The notes: generated by a model from the letters alone, not told the origin. A DNA stretch of 35,665 nt from Acidobacteriota bacterium (GCA_016179055.1 JACOSC010000318.1:1-35665); one strand, 5' to 3'. Positions 9,160 to 17,700 are shown, counted from the stretch's first letter. Translations and numbers: made by a program.

Positions 9160-9816
9160 ATGTTGTTGCCTATTGACCATGGGAGGGCCGCTCAAGAATT
9201 GGCGTTGGCTGACCGGCCGCTGGGCCGCATGATCGACCGCATCGGCCCGTTTAAATTGGAGATTCAATCCACGCGCAGCCCCTTCGAGTCGCTGGTTCGG
9301 GCGATCGTGTACCAACAACTGACCGGCAAGGCGGCAGCGACCATACTGGACCGGGTTAAGGCCCTCTATGAATCCCGCGCGTTTCCGAAGCCAAAGCAAA
9401 TTTTGGATACTCCGCCGGAGGTCTTGCGAGGCGCCGGGCTTTCGCGCGCCAAGACGGCGGCCTTGCTGGACTTGGCCGGTAAAACCCTCAGTGGGACTGT
9501 TCCATCGCTGACGAAAATAAAACGGATGACGGACGATGAGATTGTTCTATGTTTGACCAGTATACGCGGCGTCGGTGTGTGGACCGCCGAGATGCTGCTT
9601 ATTTTTGGGTTGGGCCGGCCGGATGTGCTTCCCATACATGATTACGGGCTCCGCAAAGGCTTTGCGCGGACTTTCAAGAAAAAGGAGCTGCCCACACCAA
9701 AAGAGGTCGCATCGCGCGGTGAGCGCTGGCGCCCCTACCGCACGGTTGCCAGTTGGTACTTGTGGCGAGCCTCAGAACTACCCCATGATAATCGGCGACC
9801 GCCGTCAGGCGCGTAA
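9160..9816 (+). CDS. DNA-3-methyladenine glycosylase II, AlkA/HhH-GPD family
   Basis: A base-excision repair enzyme that removes alkylated purines from DNA. The 218-residue protein has the HhH-GPD core: FESLVRAIVYQQLTGKAA near residues 43-60, the helix-hairpin-helix SIRGVGVWTAEML at 134-146, and LPIHDYGLRKGF with the catalytic aspartate at residue 161. It lacks the N-terminal domain of E. coli AlkA, as do the short Mag1-type enzymes. The ATG at 9160 follows GGAGAG by about four bases. It is transcribed in the same direction as anmK, 120 bases upstream of it, with no functional link evident. Confidence 0.93.
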   Translation: MLLPIDHGRAAQELALADRPLGRMIDRIGPFKLEIQSTRSPFESLVRAIVYQQLTGKAAATILDRVKALYESRAFPKPKQILDTPPEVLRGAGLSRAKTAALLDLAGKTLSGTVPSLTKIKRMTDDEIVLCLTSIRGVGVWTAEMLLIFGLGRPDVLPIHDYGLRKGFARTFKKKELPTPKEVASRGERWRPYRTVASWYLWRASELPHDNRRPPSGA

Positions 9817-9935
9817 ATACCAAAAGCGCCGGAATGATAGCAAGAATTTCTGAGAGTCGATCATAAGCTCTCGTATGGGACCAGACCCGCGCCCCGTCCG
9901 GGGTTGGATTTTGGCATCCTTCATCTTCCATTTCT

Positions 9936-11135
9936 ATGAAACGATTGCTTGCACTGTTCGATAAACCCGCGCGCACGGCCATCGGACTGATGTCCGGGAC
10001 TTCGGTCGATGGCGTCAGCGTTGTCTTGGCTTGCCTCACCGGAAGCGGTATTGGGACATCCATTCAACAACTCGCCTTTGCGACGTATCCTTTCACCGAC
10101 GACGTCCGCCGCCTCATTCTGGAGAACTCGGCGCCGGGCCAGGGTACCGTCGACCAGATATGTCGGCTTAACTTTCTGCTAGGCGATCTATACGTGGACG
10201 CGATCGAAGCCCTATTGAAAGAGGCCGGCATGGCGGCGCGGGACATCGACTTTGTGGGATCGCACGGTCAGACCCTCCATCATTTGCCAAGTCCGTACGC
10301 CGTCGCCGGCAAGTCCGTTCGATCGACTCTGCAGATTGGGGAGCCCTCCGTCATTGCTAACCGTTTAGGCATTCTTACGGTGGGAGATTTTCGTGTGGCC
10401 GACGTCGCTGTCGGCGGCGAGGGCGCCCCCTTGGTTCCCTACTTCGATTTCATTATTTTGCGATCAGAAAAAGTCAGTCGCGGATTGTTGAATCTAGGCG
10501 GGATCGGCAACATCACCGTGCTGCCCAAAGGATGCCGTCAAGATCAGGTCTTCGCCTTTGACACCGGGCCCGCCAATATGGTCATCGACCAGTTAATGCA
10601 GCGCTCTTACCAGCGCAAATTTGATGAAGGTGGCGAGGTGGCCGGACGTGGAAATGTTCGTCCAGAAATCTTGGAGCGCTTGGTGCAGCATCCGTATCTG
10701 CATCGGCGCCCGCCGAAATCCACCGGCCGCGAAATGTTCGGCGCCGCGTTCGTCGATGAATTGATTGGCCTCGCCGGCACGATGAGTTTGACGCCGGAAG
10801 ATTTGCTAGCCACTGTAACGGAGTTTTCTGCTTACTGCATAGGGGAGAGCTATCGAAGGTTTATCGAATCAGAGACGGCGCTCGATGAGCTATTGGTAAG
10901 CGGCGGCGGCGTCAAGAACCGCACCTTAATGACAGCCATTCAAAGACAATTACCTAATATCACTGTGCAGCCCTGCAGCCACGCCGGCATCGACCCGCAC
11001 GCCAAGGAAGCGCTCTGCTTTGCCGTGCTGGCTAATGAAATGCTCGCCGGACATGCGGCCAATTTGCCACGCGTGACGGGCGCTCGGCGTCCCGTGCTGC
11101 TTGGCAAGATTTGCCTGCCGCCCAACGACCTGTAA
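9936..11135 (+). CDS. anmK: Anhydro-N-acetylmuramic acid kinase
   Basis: Phosphorylates and opens 1,6-anhydro-MurNAc to MurNAc-6-phosphate during peptidoglycan recycling in the cytoplasm. The 399-residue protein has the family's IGLMSGTSVDGVSVV nucleotide loop (about residues 16-30), DFVGSHGQTLHH with the acidic/histidine active-site block (about 105-116), LLNLGGIGNITVLP (about 184-197) and AFDTGPANMVID (about 208-219). The length is slightly above the usual 370. No murQ or other recycling gene is in the window. The ATG at 9936 has no strong ribosome site, but the alignment begins right after it. Confidence 0.95.
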   Translation: MKRLLALFDKPARTAIGLMSGTSVDGVSVVLACLTGSGIGTSIQQLAFATYPFTDDVRRLILENSAPGQGTVDQICRLNFLLGDLYVDAIEALLKEAGMAARDIDFVGSHGQTLHHLPSPYAVAGKSVRSTLQIGEPSVIANRLGILTVGDFRVADVAVGGEGAPLVPYFDFIILRSEKVSRGLLNLGGIGNITVLPKGCRQDQVFAFDTGPANMVIDQLMQRSYQRKFDEGGEVAGRGNVRPEILERLVQHPYLHRRPPKSTGREMFGAAFVDELIGLAGTMSLTPEDLLATVTEFSAYCIGESYRRFIESETALDELLVSGGGVKNRTLMTAIQRQLPNITVQPCSHAGIDPHAKEALCFAVLANEMLAGHAANLPRVTGARRPVLLGKICLPPNDL

Positions 11136-11382
11136 AGAAGTGCGGTGGCGCCGCTGGCGTTGTCGGTAGCTCGCGGCCAGGTTCCGAGTGCGCTCGCAGC
11201 ACCGGGGTTGTGCCGGGCACCGGGTTTCCTCGCGGGTACCAGGAGTTGGGGGTTACTGAAGCCTGGCTTGACTAAGTCTTCGGAATGTAATACCCTGAAG
11301 GAGAATCAGGCGCTTGTTGAAATTCGTTCGTCTGCAACTGTTTGGCGGAGACCGTAGCATTGAAGGAAAATGGGCATGAGAC

Positions 11383-11667
11383 ATGAGAATAGAAGCGATC
11401 ATTTGGAAGCCGAACGTTGTAGACAAGTTGATCCGAAAGCATGGTGTAAGCGTGGAAGAGGTCGAGCAAGTCTTTCGCAATCGTCCGCGTATCTACTTTC
11501 AAGAGCGGGGTATGAGGCAAGGTGAAGATGTCTATCGTGCCTTGGGTCGAGCAGATGAGGGCCGCTACCTGATGGTCATTTTCATATACAAGGGTCACGG
11601 GGATGCGCTCGTCATCACCGCCCGCGGCTTGGATGGAGAGGAACGTAGGCAGTATGGCAAAAAGTAA
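11383..11667 (+). CDS. brnT: BrnT-type ribonuclease toxin
   Basis: A 94-residue protein of the BrnT family (type II toxin, RelE-like fold, mRNA cleavage). Matching blocks: VVDKLIRKHGVSVEEVEQVF in the N-terminal half, RYLMVIFIYKG in the core, and the C-terminal ITARGLDGEERRQY, the family's SAR...ER..Y catalytic tail. It precedes and overlaps by 14 bases a CopG-like antitoxin gene, the standard brnT-brnA order. The upstream 247 bases (11136-11382) are GC-rich and carry no gene. Such operons are usually autorepressed by the antitoxin; no operator was pinpointed. Confidence 0.85.
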   Translation: MRIEAIIWKPNVVDKLIRKHGVSVEEVEQVFRNRPRIYFQERGMRQGEDVYRALGRADEGRYLMVIFIYKGHGDALVITARGLDGEERRQYGKK

Positions 11668-11965
11668 TAGGCAAAGCCTAAAAGAAGCCGGAGCGCACAC
11701 GCGCGCTAAAGGCAAGAAGCAACTTGATCCGTTGCCGGAAACCTTCAACAGCTACGATGAGTTGGCTGAGTTCTGGGATACCCACAGCACGGCAGATTAC
11801 GAGGAGCATTTTAAAGAAGTGGCATGTGAAATCGAACTGAAGCGGCGCACGTTCGAGGTTCCAATTGACGGCGAAGTATTTACTAAAATTCAGCGCATCG
11901 CTGAGTCGCGTGGGTTGTCCACTGAAACCCTTATCAATCTATGGCTGCACGAGAAGGCCTCATAA
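11654..11965 (+). CDS. brnA: BrnA/CopG-type antitoxin
   Basis: A 103-residue basic-acidic protein beginning at the ATG at 11654, within the end of the toxin gene. It has a disordered, lysine-rich N-terminus, the segment ELAEFWDTHSTADYEEHF typical of CopG-like/BrnA antitoxins, and a C-terminal ribbon-helix-helix-like part (VPIDGEVFTKIQRIAE...LSTETLINLWLHEK). It should neutralise the adjacent toxin and repress the pair. An upstream in-frame ATG at 11603 would lengthen the protein over the toxin gene and is less likely. Confidence 0.82.
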   Translation: MAKSNRQSLKEAGAHTRAKGKKQLDPLPETFNSYDELAEFWDTHSTADYEEHFKEVACEIELKRRTFEVPIDGEVFTKIQRIAESRGLSTETLINLWLHEKAS

Positions 11966-12303
11966 GTTAAGACCCGCATTAAGGCTCGCTATGCTACGGG
12001 TCACCAGCATGTTTTTAACTCTCGCACTCTTTTAATTTCATATTTTTATCAGTGTCAGGCACCGGTCTTGATCTTCGCAGGTGCCAGACGTCGGGGTTTC
12101 CGAAAGCAATGCTCTAATGTTGCCAGACAATTTCCAAATCTTGGGCGGTCACACTTGTTAAGCAGTGCAAAACTAGGAAGGCGCCTTTGACGGAAGCGTG
12201 GAAGAATAAGGCCTAGTATGGCGACAATCTGGAAATTCTCAGTGAGCCTATAGAGGATGAGAGTAAAGACCTCATTTACTTTGACCCGCGGTTTAATTCC
12301 AAT
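11966..12303. other. Intergenic region after the toxin-antitoxin pair
   Basis: No gene seen. It contains an imperfect inverted repeat, GTCAGGCACC at 12054-12063 against GGTGCCAGAC at 12080-12089 (9 of 10 pairs, 16-base loop). Hairpins of this type are common as REP-like intergenic elements. No transposase accompanies it. Confidence 0.5.
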
Positions 12304-13869
12304 CTAACTGTCACTCGTGTAAGATTTGCGAATCCATTGATCCAACGCGCCTACGGGATCCTGCAAGACTTCGCGCGTCACCTGAAATTCCGAGCAGCCG
12401 GTTTTCTTGTGAATCAGCGTTAAGCCATACTCGTAGTCGTGGAATAATTGATCGCAAACTTGTGCCGGACTTTGACCAGTTTCTTTGGCTCGCTGCACGA
12501 TGGCAGCGATGGCATCGGTGGAAAACCGTAGCCGAATATGGTATTTGTCTGCGAAAGCCTTTTCATAACGCTCGACCAGCTCGGCGCCCACTTGTGTTTC
12601 GTTATAGCCGGGAGCGGTGAGGATCTTTTGCAATACCTCGCACGGGTCTTTCACGAGCGCCGCATCCACGGCAAACTGCTTAACCGTGGTATTCGGCAGC
12701 TCATACTTGTAGTCGCGCAGGGTGCGTTCGCAGATGCCGACCAAGCTGCGCGCGCCGGTTTGCTCTTTGTAGGCCTTCTCCGCCAAACAACGCAGCCCTT
12801 CATCGGTGAAAATCGCCTCGACGTCGTAAGCCTTAAAGGCTGCGACATATTGCCGTATGATAGAGCCCGCCGATTCCTTCAGGATCTTGTATAGATCGTC
12901 GACGGTCAACGGACGGCAGACGGCGATAATCGGGAGGCGGCCGACAAACTCGGCCTCGAAACCGTAATCCATGAAGTCAGTGGCCTTGGCCTGCGACAGC
13001 GCCTCGGCCGGGTTTTCGGTGGCGGTGTGATCTCCGCCCATAAATCCAATTTGCGTTCCGCCCAGGCGTTTTCTTATGATGTCGGTAAGACCCGTAAACG
13101 CCCCGCTGACAATAAACATGATGTGGCGCGTGTTGATGGTCTTGCGCTCGACTTTGCCCTTGGCCTGATAATCCATCGCCGCCTGAAGTTGAGAAGCCAT
13201 ATCGGTGGGCGAGCGCAAAGGCACTTCGGTTTCTTCCATGAGTTTCAATAGGCCGCGCTGCACGCCATGTCCGCTGACGTCGCGTCCGAAGAGGTTGGTG
13301 GTCGTGGCCAACTTATCCACCTCGTCTAAGTAGATGATGCCGTACTCGGCCAAGCGTAGGTTGCCCCCGGCTTTATCTACCAACTCGCGCACCAGGTCTT
13401 CGACGTCGCCACCCACGTAGCCCGTCTCGCTATATTTGGTAGCATCGCCTTTGACAAAAGGCACTCCCACCAACTCTGCCAGGGTTCGAACCAGATACGT
13501 TTTACCCACGCCGGTCGGACCCACCAGTATGATATTTTGCTTGGCGTAATCCTGGCACTCGCCGGTTTTGCTGCAATGCATGATGTGGTTATAATGGTCA
13601 CAAATCGCCGTCGCCAAAACTTTCTTAGCGTCATCTTGGCTGATCACGTAACGATCGAGGTGGGCTTTAATATCAATAGGCTTCAAATCAAAATGGATAT
13701 CCGGCGGCGTATCCTTGGGGTTTTGACCTTCCCCATCGGTGTGTAGAACATCAGGTTGACCCACCGCGCTGATATTAATGCCGGTTGGACCATATTTCTT
13801 TCGCAGGAACTCCTCAACCTCTCGCCGAATTTCCTCCGGGCGAGGCAACAGAGTTTCATGATGGTTCAT
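12304..13869 (-). CDS. ClpX-like AAA+ unfoldase without zinc-binding domain
   Basis: A 521-residue AAA+ ATPase closest to ClpX. Walker A GPTGVGKT is at 117-124, the pore-loop GYVG at 150-153, Walker B IIYLDEVDK at 178-186, arginine-rich RKRLG at about 266-270 and the sensor-2 GAR at 372-374. IGF at 274-276 matches the ClpP-docking loop of ClpX, so partnership with ClpP is plausible. Unlike true ClpX, the N-terminal about 60 residues have no four-cysteine zinc domain. A CSKTGEC insert lies near residue 100, and a roughly 100-residue extension follows the ClpX small domain. It is probably a second, specialised ClpX-type unfoldase rather than the housekeeping copy. AAGGAAGG lies about 11 bases before the ATG. 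It has no operon partner. Confidence 0.85.
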   Translation of the reverse strand: MNHHETLLPRPEEIRREVEEFLRKKYGPTGINISAVGQPDVLHTDGEGQNPKDTPPDIHFDLKPIDIKAHLDRYVISQDDAKKVLATAICDHYNHIMHCSKTGECQDYAKQNIILVGPTGVGKTYLVRTLAELVGVPFVKGDATKYSETGYVGGDVEDLVRELVDKAGGNLRLAEYGIIYLDEVDKLATTTNLFGRDVSGHGVQRGLLKLMEETEVPLRSPTDMASQLQAAMDYQAKGKVERKTINTRHIMFIVSGAFTGLTDIIRKRLGGTQIGFMGGDHTATENPAEALSQAKATDFMDYGFEAEFVGRLPIIAVCRPLTVDDLYKILKESAGSIIRQYVAAFKAYDVEAIFTDEGLRCLAEKAYKEQTGARSLVGICERTLRDYKYELPNTTVKQFAVDAALVKDPCEVLQKILTAPGYNETQVGAELVERYEKAFADKYHIRLRFSTDAIAAIVQRAKETGQSPAQVCDQLFHDYEYGLTLIHKKTGCSEFQVTREVLQDPVGALDQWIRKSYTSDS

Positions 13870-14464
13870 AATGCGCTTGACCTTCCTTTCCGTGCGTGAG
13901 CGACCGCCCCTCTCCGCACATCTGACCTAATATAAGGGTCGCCTGTCGCGCTGTCAACCAAAGCCGGCAAGGCATACGGCTACACGCCTTGTCGCACCTC
14001 TCAGGCCACTAGCCCCCCGTTGGGTGCGCGGGTGATTTGCTCAGATCAAATTTCTGTTTTGTTTATTCGTAACTGTTCAGCGTGTCTGTACTGCACAGAA
14101 CCGAGAGCGGTAGAAAGCGTGCCATAATTGGAGTCTAATAAATCCGGCCACCGTTTTAAAAAAACTTGAAGTCCCCAACACAGGTGGTTCCACGTTTTTT
14201 TCATTCCTTCGTAGCGATCGGTGCTGTTCCAGGGCTGGCCCCGCCGATACAGGGGCGGCCACTTATCCAAAAAGCCTCGTCCCCTTTTGTCCGATTTATC
14301 GGTCATCATGACTGAGTGATTCGGTCATCTTGACCGATCGCCGGTCCGCTCGATCCTGGGTGTGACAACCTCCCCAGCGTCGTCGTTGCCCTCTTAAGCC
14401 TGTCTGCTACGTCTCTAATAATGTCTTGTCCGGTGACGGCTGCCCTCTGGCCCCTTTAGTGCTC
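13870..14464. other. Intergenic region at left edge of the accessory island
   Basis: No confident gene. An 87-codon minus-strand frame (14046-14309) resembles no family. The stretch contains two tandem GGTCAT palindromes (14301-14337), listed separately. It holds the upstream region of the ClpX-like gene and ends at the inverted repeats that open the island. Confidence 0.5.
14301..14337. promoter_or_regulatory. Tandem palindromes resembling a TetR-family operator
   Basis: TCGGTCATCTTGACCGA (14321-14337) is a perfect 7-base inverted repeat, and GGTCATCATGAC (14301-14312) is a related half-palindrome. Between them ATGACTGAG...TCGGTCAT (14308-14328) is also dyad-symmetric (16 of 21 positions). 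Overlapping ATGACC/GGTCAT dyads are typical of TetR-type operators, but no TetR gene is nearby, so this may be an orphan. Confidence 0.35.
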
Positions 14465-14497
14465 GTTGAACTAAACCGCACAGCGGTTTAGTTCAAC
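14465..14497. repeat. Perfect 33-base inverted repeat
   Basis: Arms GTTGAACTAAACCG (14465-14478) and CGGTTTAGTTCAAC (14484-14497) match perfectly around the 5-base loop CACAG. It directly abuts the second palindrome, which ends in an integron-like core site. Confidence 0.85.
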
Positions 14498-14563
14498 GTA
14501 TAGGGTTTTATCCGTAATGCTGTGCTGCGCTGCGCACTACGGATAAAACCCTATACGTTAGGC
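14491..14563 (+). repeat. attC-like site at the left end of the island
   Basis: GTTCAAC at 14491-14497 fits RYYYAAC and GTTAGGC at 14557-14563 fits GTTRRRY, 60 bases apart. Between them lies a perfect 21-base inverted repeat (14496-14516 with 14538-14558) around a 21-base loop. The right end, GTTAGGCGGCGC, is identical over 12 bases to the right end of the well-formed attC at 20.9 kb. Unlike classical attC sites the stem has no unpaired bases, so it may be an atypical attC or an unrelated hairpin that happens to share the core site. Confidence 0.5.
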
Positions 14564-14830
14564 GGCGCTAAAGACTTCACGGTGACTCGACAGCGCAGGG
14601 CTTTTTGGAAGCCTTCATCGGTCAACAGAAAGACGACGCCTAAGAGCCTACATCAGATTTATTTTGCGCCAACAAATTCCGAGGGGCGCTCAGGCCGTCC
14701 CCCTCGTACTCCCCCGACCCGGCTATTTCTGGCCACGCGAGCCTACCTCCGAACTTCCATCTACAAAGAAAAGTTGAACCTTCAGGCTCAGGTCTTCGTA
14801 TGGGTCCTCAACTAAGGAAGGACACGAACC

Positions 14831-15259
14831 ATGAGTCAAGAATTGTCGAAAATTCGGTTGTATTCAATGAGATTTCTTTATCTCCTTACAGGTATTGGTG
14901 TGGGACTTTCTGCATGGCCGAAAATGATCAATCCAGGAAAACCCTAGGCCCCCCCACATGGAATTGCTTTCAGCTTTTGGACGGCTTACGCCGCTCTTAT
15001 GCTTTTGGGTGAGCGATTTCCCATAAGAATGCTGCCGCTTGTGTTGCTGCAACTATTCTACAAGCTGACATGGTTGATCGGAGTTGGGTATCCGTTGTGG
15101 TCGGCCAGTCACTTGGATTGGGTAGCATCCGGGCTGATCAAAACCTGCGCAATCGTAGTTGTTTTGGATATTATTGTCATCCGCTGGCCGTATGTGTTTG
15201 AGAACTACGTAAAAGCAATCTTCAGACTTGAGGCCAAACACGAGTCGCTCAAGCCGTAG
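14831..15259 (+). pseudogene. Small 4-TM membrane protein gene interrupted by amber codon
   Basis: A 142-codon frame from the ATG at 14831 (AAGGA upstream) encodes a small hydrophobic protein: MRFLYLLTGIGVGLSAW, then GIAFSFWTAYAALML, LPLVLLQLFYKLTWLIGVGYP and CAIVVVLDIIVI. It is interrupted by an in-frame TAG at 14945-14947 (codon 39). The paralogue at 23782 has tryptophan at the equivalent place (HQGPWDH versus NPGKP*APPH), so the mutation is most simply TGG to TAG. The frame is otherwise intact to LEAKHESLKP. The family function is unknown; both members are integral membrane proteins. It is the first gene after the attC-like site. Confidence 0.75.
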
Positions 15260-15461
15260 TCTGTTCGTTTCCTTTTTCGCGAACTCACTACCGCTTTCCG
15301 CGCAAAAGCGGTCAATCAACTTCGGCGCCACTAGGTAGGCAGTCAACCCTATCATTTGATTTTGAGTCGCGGGCTGGGAGCATTTAGGAGGAGCGGATAC
15401 GCGAGCAATTGCATCAAGCGTTCATGAGAATCAGGGAGGAAAGAGTATCAGCACATCTGTA

Positions 15462-16031
15462 ATGATGGAACGAACCACGGAAGCGTCGCCGCGGTTCAAG
15501 GCCAAACTTGCTGCTGTCTTTTATTTGGTCACCATACTGACGGGAGTATTCGCCGCCGTCTTTGGCCGCAGGATTGAGGGACTTTTCTATGCCGCCAACC
15601 TCATCGCGGACGCGTGTTATGTCATTGCGACGCTGCTCCTCTATAACATCTTCAAGCCGGTGAACAGGAGCCTCTCTTTGATCACCGCGTTGTTCAGCCT
15701 TGTGGGATGCGCCATTGGGGTTCTCAGCCTACTTCGTCTCGCCTCCTCTCCTATCCACACTCTAGTATTTTTCGGATTCTATTGCCTCCTGATTGGCTAC
15801 CTCATTTTCAGGCCGACCTTCCTGCCTCGAATCCTGGGTGCGGGGATGGTGATTGCCGGTTTGGGTTGGCTGACCTTTCTGTCACCACCGCTGGGAAGGT
15901 CCCTGTTCCCCTACACTATGGTCTCGGGCATCATCTGCGAAGGAGCGCTGACGCTGTGGCTCCTCGTAGTTGGAGTGAACGAACAACGATGGAAGGCGCA
16001 GGCCAGCGCAGCGGCGGAATCGCAATCGTAG
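15462..16031 (+). CDS. DUF4386-type integral membrane protein (short form)
   Basis: A 189-residue, about six-TM protein of the DUF4386 type (function unknown). It shows KAKLAAVFYLVTILTGVFAAVFG at the N-terminus, RPTFLPRILGAGMVIAG in the conserved R-x-x-P-R-x-L block, and a terminal LWLLVVGVNEQRWK. It lacks the usual ILAHE-FRLGIA segment and is shorter than its paralogues (about 230-250). The paralogue at 16082 has the same leader and starts five codons earlier with MSTGVMMER. Here that codon is ATC (15447-15449), so translation must start at ATG 15462 or 15465, about 20 bases after GGGAGGA. Expression may therefore be impaired. The 3' end is repeated as a fossil three times in the island. Confidence 0.75.
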   Translation: MMERTTEASPRFKAKLAAVFYLVTILTGVFAAVFGRRIEGLFYAANLIADACYVIATLLLYNIFKPVNRSLSLITALFSLVGCAIGVLSLLRLASSPIHTLVFFGFYCLLIGYLIFRPTFLPRILGAGMVIAGLGWLTFLSPPLGRSLFPYTMVSGIICEGALTLWLLVVGVNEQRWKAQASAAAESQS

Positions 16032-16084
16032 CGCGCCAGGCACCTTTTGATTCACTCGCTCGCATTAAGGAGGTAACAATTATG
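15954..16084 (+). repeat. Recurrent DUF4386 3'-tail repeat, copy A (coding copy)
   Basis: Starts CTGTGGCTCCTCGT and runs through the last codons of the 15462 gene and the leader of the 16082 gene, including TAAGGAGGT. Related copies are at 17702, 18605 and 23603. Copy A is the only one still in frame with a DUF4386 gene, so it shows the origin of the repeat. Confidence 0.8.
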
Positions 16085-16834
16085 AGCACAGGCGTAATGA
16101 TGGAACGGATTACAGAAGCGTCGCCGCGATCGGCAAAAAGCATTGGCCGAATCGTCGGCGTGCTGTTGCTCCTACATTTGGCGGCGGGACTTACCGTGCC
16201 GTTCATCTTGCTGCATCCACTGGTGACACCGCCGGGGTTCCTGGCCAGTGCGGCGGGCGTCCCTAATCAGGTACGCGCGGCGGTGCTGCTGTTTTTCGTG
16301 GGCAGCGCGATACCGATCGGGATCGCTAGTGCGGCATGGTCGGTGTTTCGTCCGTACAGCTCCGCGATGGCGTTATGGCTCCTGGCACTGGCGGTGGCCA
16401 GCTTTTCGTTGCAGGCCGTGGACAACGCCCACATCCTGTCGATGCTGTCTTTGAGCCAGGAGTATGCAAGGGCGGGCGTGGCCAAGGCCGAGCTGTTCCA
16501 GGCGTTGGCGGTGGTGGTGGGCGCGGCGCGGAAGTGGTCACACTATACGGCGCTGCTCGTCGCGGTCAGTTGGATCTTCCAGCTCTGCAGTCTGTTGTAC
16601 CGCTCCAGGCTCGTTCCGCGCGCACTGGCTGCGTTTGGTCTGGTCGGGAGCATGCTTCAGATCACAGGGGTCGCATTGCGGGGCCTTTTGGGGTATCCCC
16701 CCGAAATGCGTTTGGCCATGCCGTTGGCTCCGGCCTACGTGGCTCTGGCGGTGTGGCTGCTGGTCAGGGGGTTCGATGAACGACATCGCCCCCTTCAAGC
16801 CAAAGCGGATGGCGTTGATGTCGCCGGGGCGTAG
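16082..16834 (+). CDS. DUF4386-type integral membrane protein
   Basis: A 250-residue hydrophobic protein starting at the ATG at 16082, seven bases after a near-perfect AAGGAGGT. The start MSTGVMMERITEASPRS is shared with the preceding gene, after which come about six TM helices: IVGVLLLLHLAAGLTVPFIL, VRAAVLLFFVGSAIPIGIA, MALWLLALAVASFSL, a WSHYTALLVAVSWIFQL helix, VPRALAAFGLVGSML, and a terminal AYVALAVWLLVRGFDER. It is assigned to the DUF4386 type by overall pattern and is closest to the broken gene at 24861 (both have ILSMLSLSQ-YA-AG and FEER/FDER ends). Function unknown. It follows copy A of the tail repeat by tandem arrangement, 50 bases after the previous gene. Confidence 0.78.
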   Translation: MSTGVMMERITEASPRSAKSIGRIVGVLLLLHLAAGLTVPFILLHPLVTPPGFLASAAGVPNQVRAAVLLFFVGSAIPIGIASAAWSVFRPYSSAMALWLLALAVASFSLQAVDNAHILSMLSLSQEYARAGVAKAELFQALAVVVGAARKWSHYTALLVAVSWIFQLCSLLYRSRLVPRALAAFGLVGSMLQITGVALRGLLGYPPEMRLAMPLAPAYVALAVWLLVRGFDERHRPLQAKADGVDVAGA

Positions 16835-16994
16835 CAACGACAACACGAAAGAGAAGGGGGCGCGATGCACGAGCGCTCGATTATGGGGACAGCTGTATTG
16901 AACAACCGGTTGGAGACGTAGTCCGGTGGCCCGCGGCTCTCGCAAGATTGGCGGAGGAAGGCCGCTCATTGAGTAATCGAAGAGGAGCAGTCGG

Positions 16995-17700
16995 ATGACA
17001 TATTCACTCGTTGTCATCGTTCATATTTGCGCTGGAATCACGGGGATACTGTCTGGCGCCGCGGCAATGACTTTCCGTAAAGGTTCCCCCCGGCATAAAG
17101 TGGCTGGAAGCATATTTGTGATCGCGATGATGGCCATGTCCTCGAGCGCGATGTACCTGGCGTTGATGAAACACCAATTGAACAATTTTTTCGGCGGGAT
17201 CCTTGCATTCTATCTGGTGGTAACGGCCTGGCTGACTGCCAGGCGCAAAGATGGGGAAACGAGCGTTTTCGATTGGGGTGCGCTTGCGGTCGCGTTGGCG
17301 GTTGGTGCTCGCATCTTGGCCTATGGGCTAGAAGCGGCAAGAAGCCAGAAGGGGTCAATAGGGGGAGTTCCCGCGGGAATGTTCTTTTTCTTGGGTTCCG
17401 TGGCCGTGCTTGCTGCCGCAGGGGATATTCGCATGCGCGCGCGGCGGTGTTTTCGGCCCAAAGCGCGTGGTGCGACATCTCTGGCGCATGTGCTTTTCGT
17501 TTTTCATCGCGACAGGGTCATTCTTTCTGGGACAGCAACAAGTATTCCCCCCTTTCTTACGCAAAACAAACGTACTTTTTCCGCTGGCTATCCTGCCACT
17601 GATATTGATGATTTTCTGGCTATTCCGAGTTCGCTTCACAAATGCGTACAAGAAAAAGTCGCTGCCAAGCAGCGGCGATGTTCACTCGTTGCTGCCTTAG
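16995..17700 (+). pseudogene. Membrane protein gene with one-base frameshift
   Basis: From the ATG at 16995 (GAGGAG upstream) the frame encodes VVIVHICAGITGILSGAAAM, RKGSPRHKVAGSIFVIAMMAMSSSAMYLAL, then LAFYLVVTAWLTARRKDGE, a pattern of small multi-helix proteins of the DUF2306-like kind. After GDIRMRAR near 17440 the likely continuation (GPKRVVRHLWRMCFSFFIATG, then PLAILPLILMIFWLFRVRF) is in the +1 frame and ends at 17700. Removing one base in the CGCGCGCGG run gives a clean 234-residue protein. Either a real frameshift or an error in a GC repeat. Function unknown. Confidence 0.7.

Noticed and set aside
11272-11748. 158-codon minus-strand frame with a signal-peptide-like stretch
   Set aside because: Antisense to the well-supported brnT/brnA genes; a shadow frame.
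14046-14309. 87-codon minus-strand frame
   Set aside because: Resembles nothing known and starts inside the operator-like palindromes; not supportable as a gene.
15292-15312. CCGCTTT/AAAGCGG hairpin as terminator
   Set aside because: No T run follows it.
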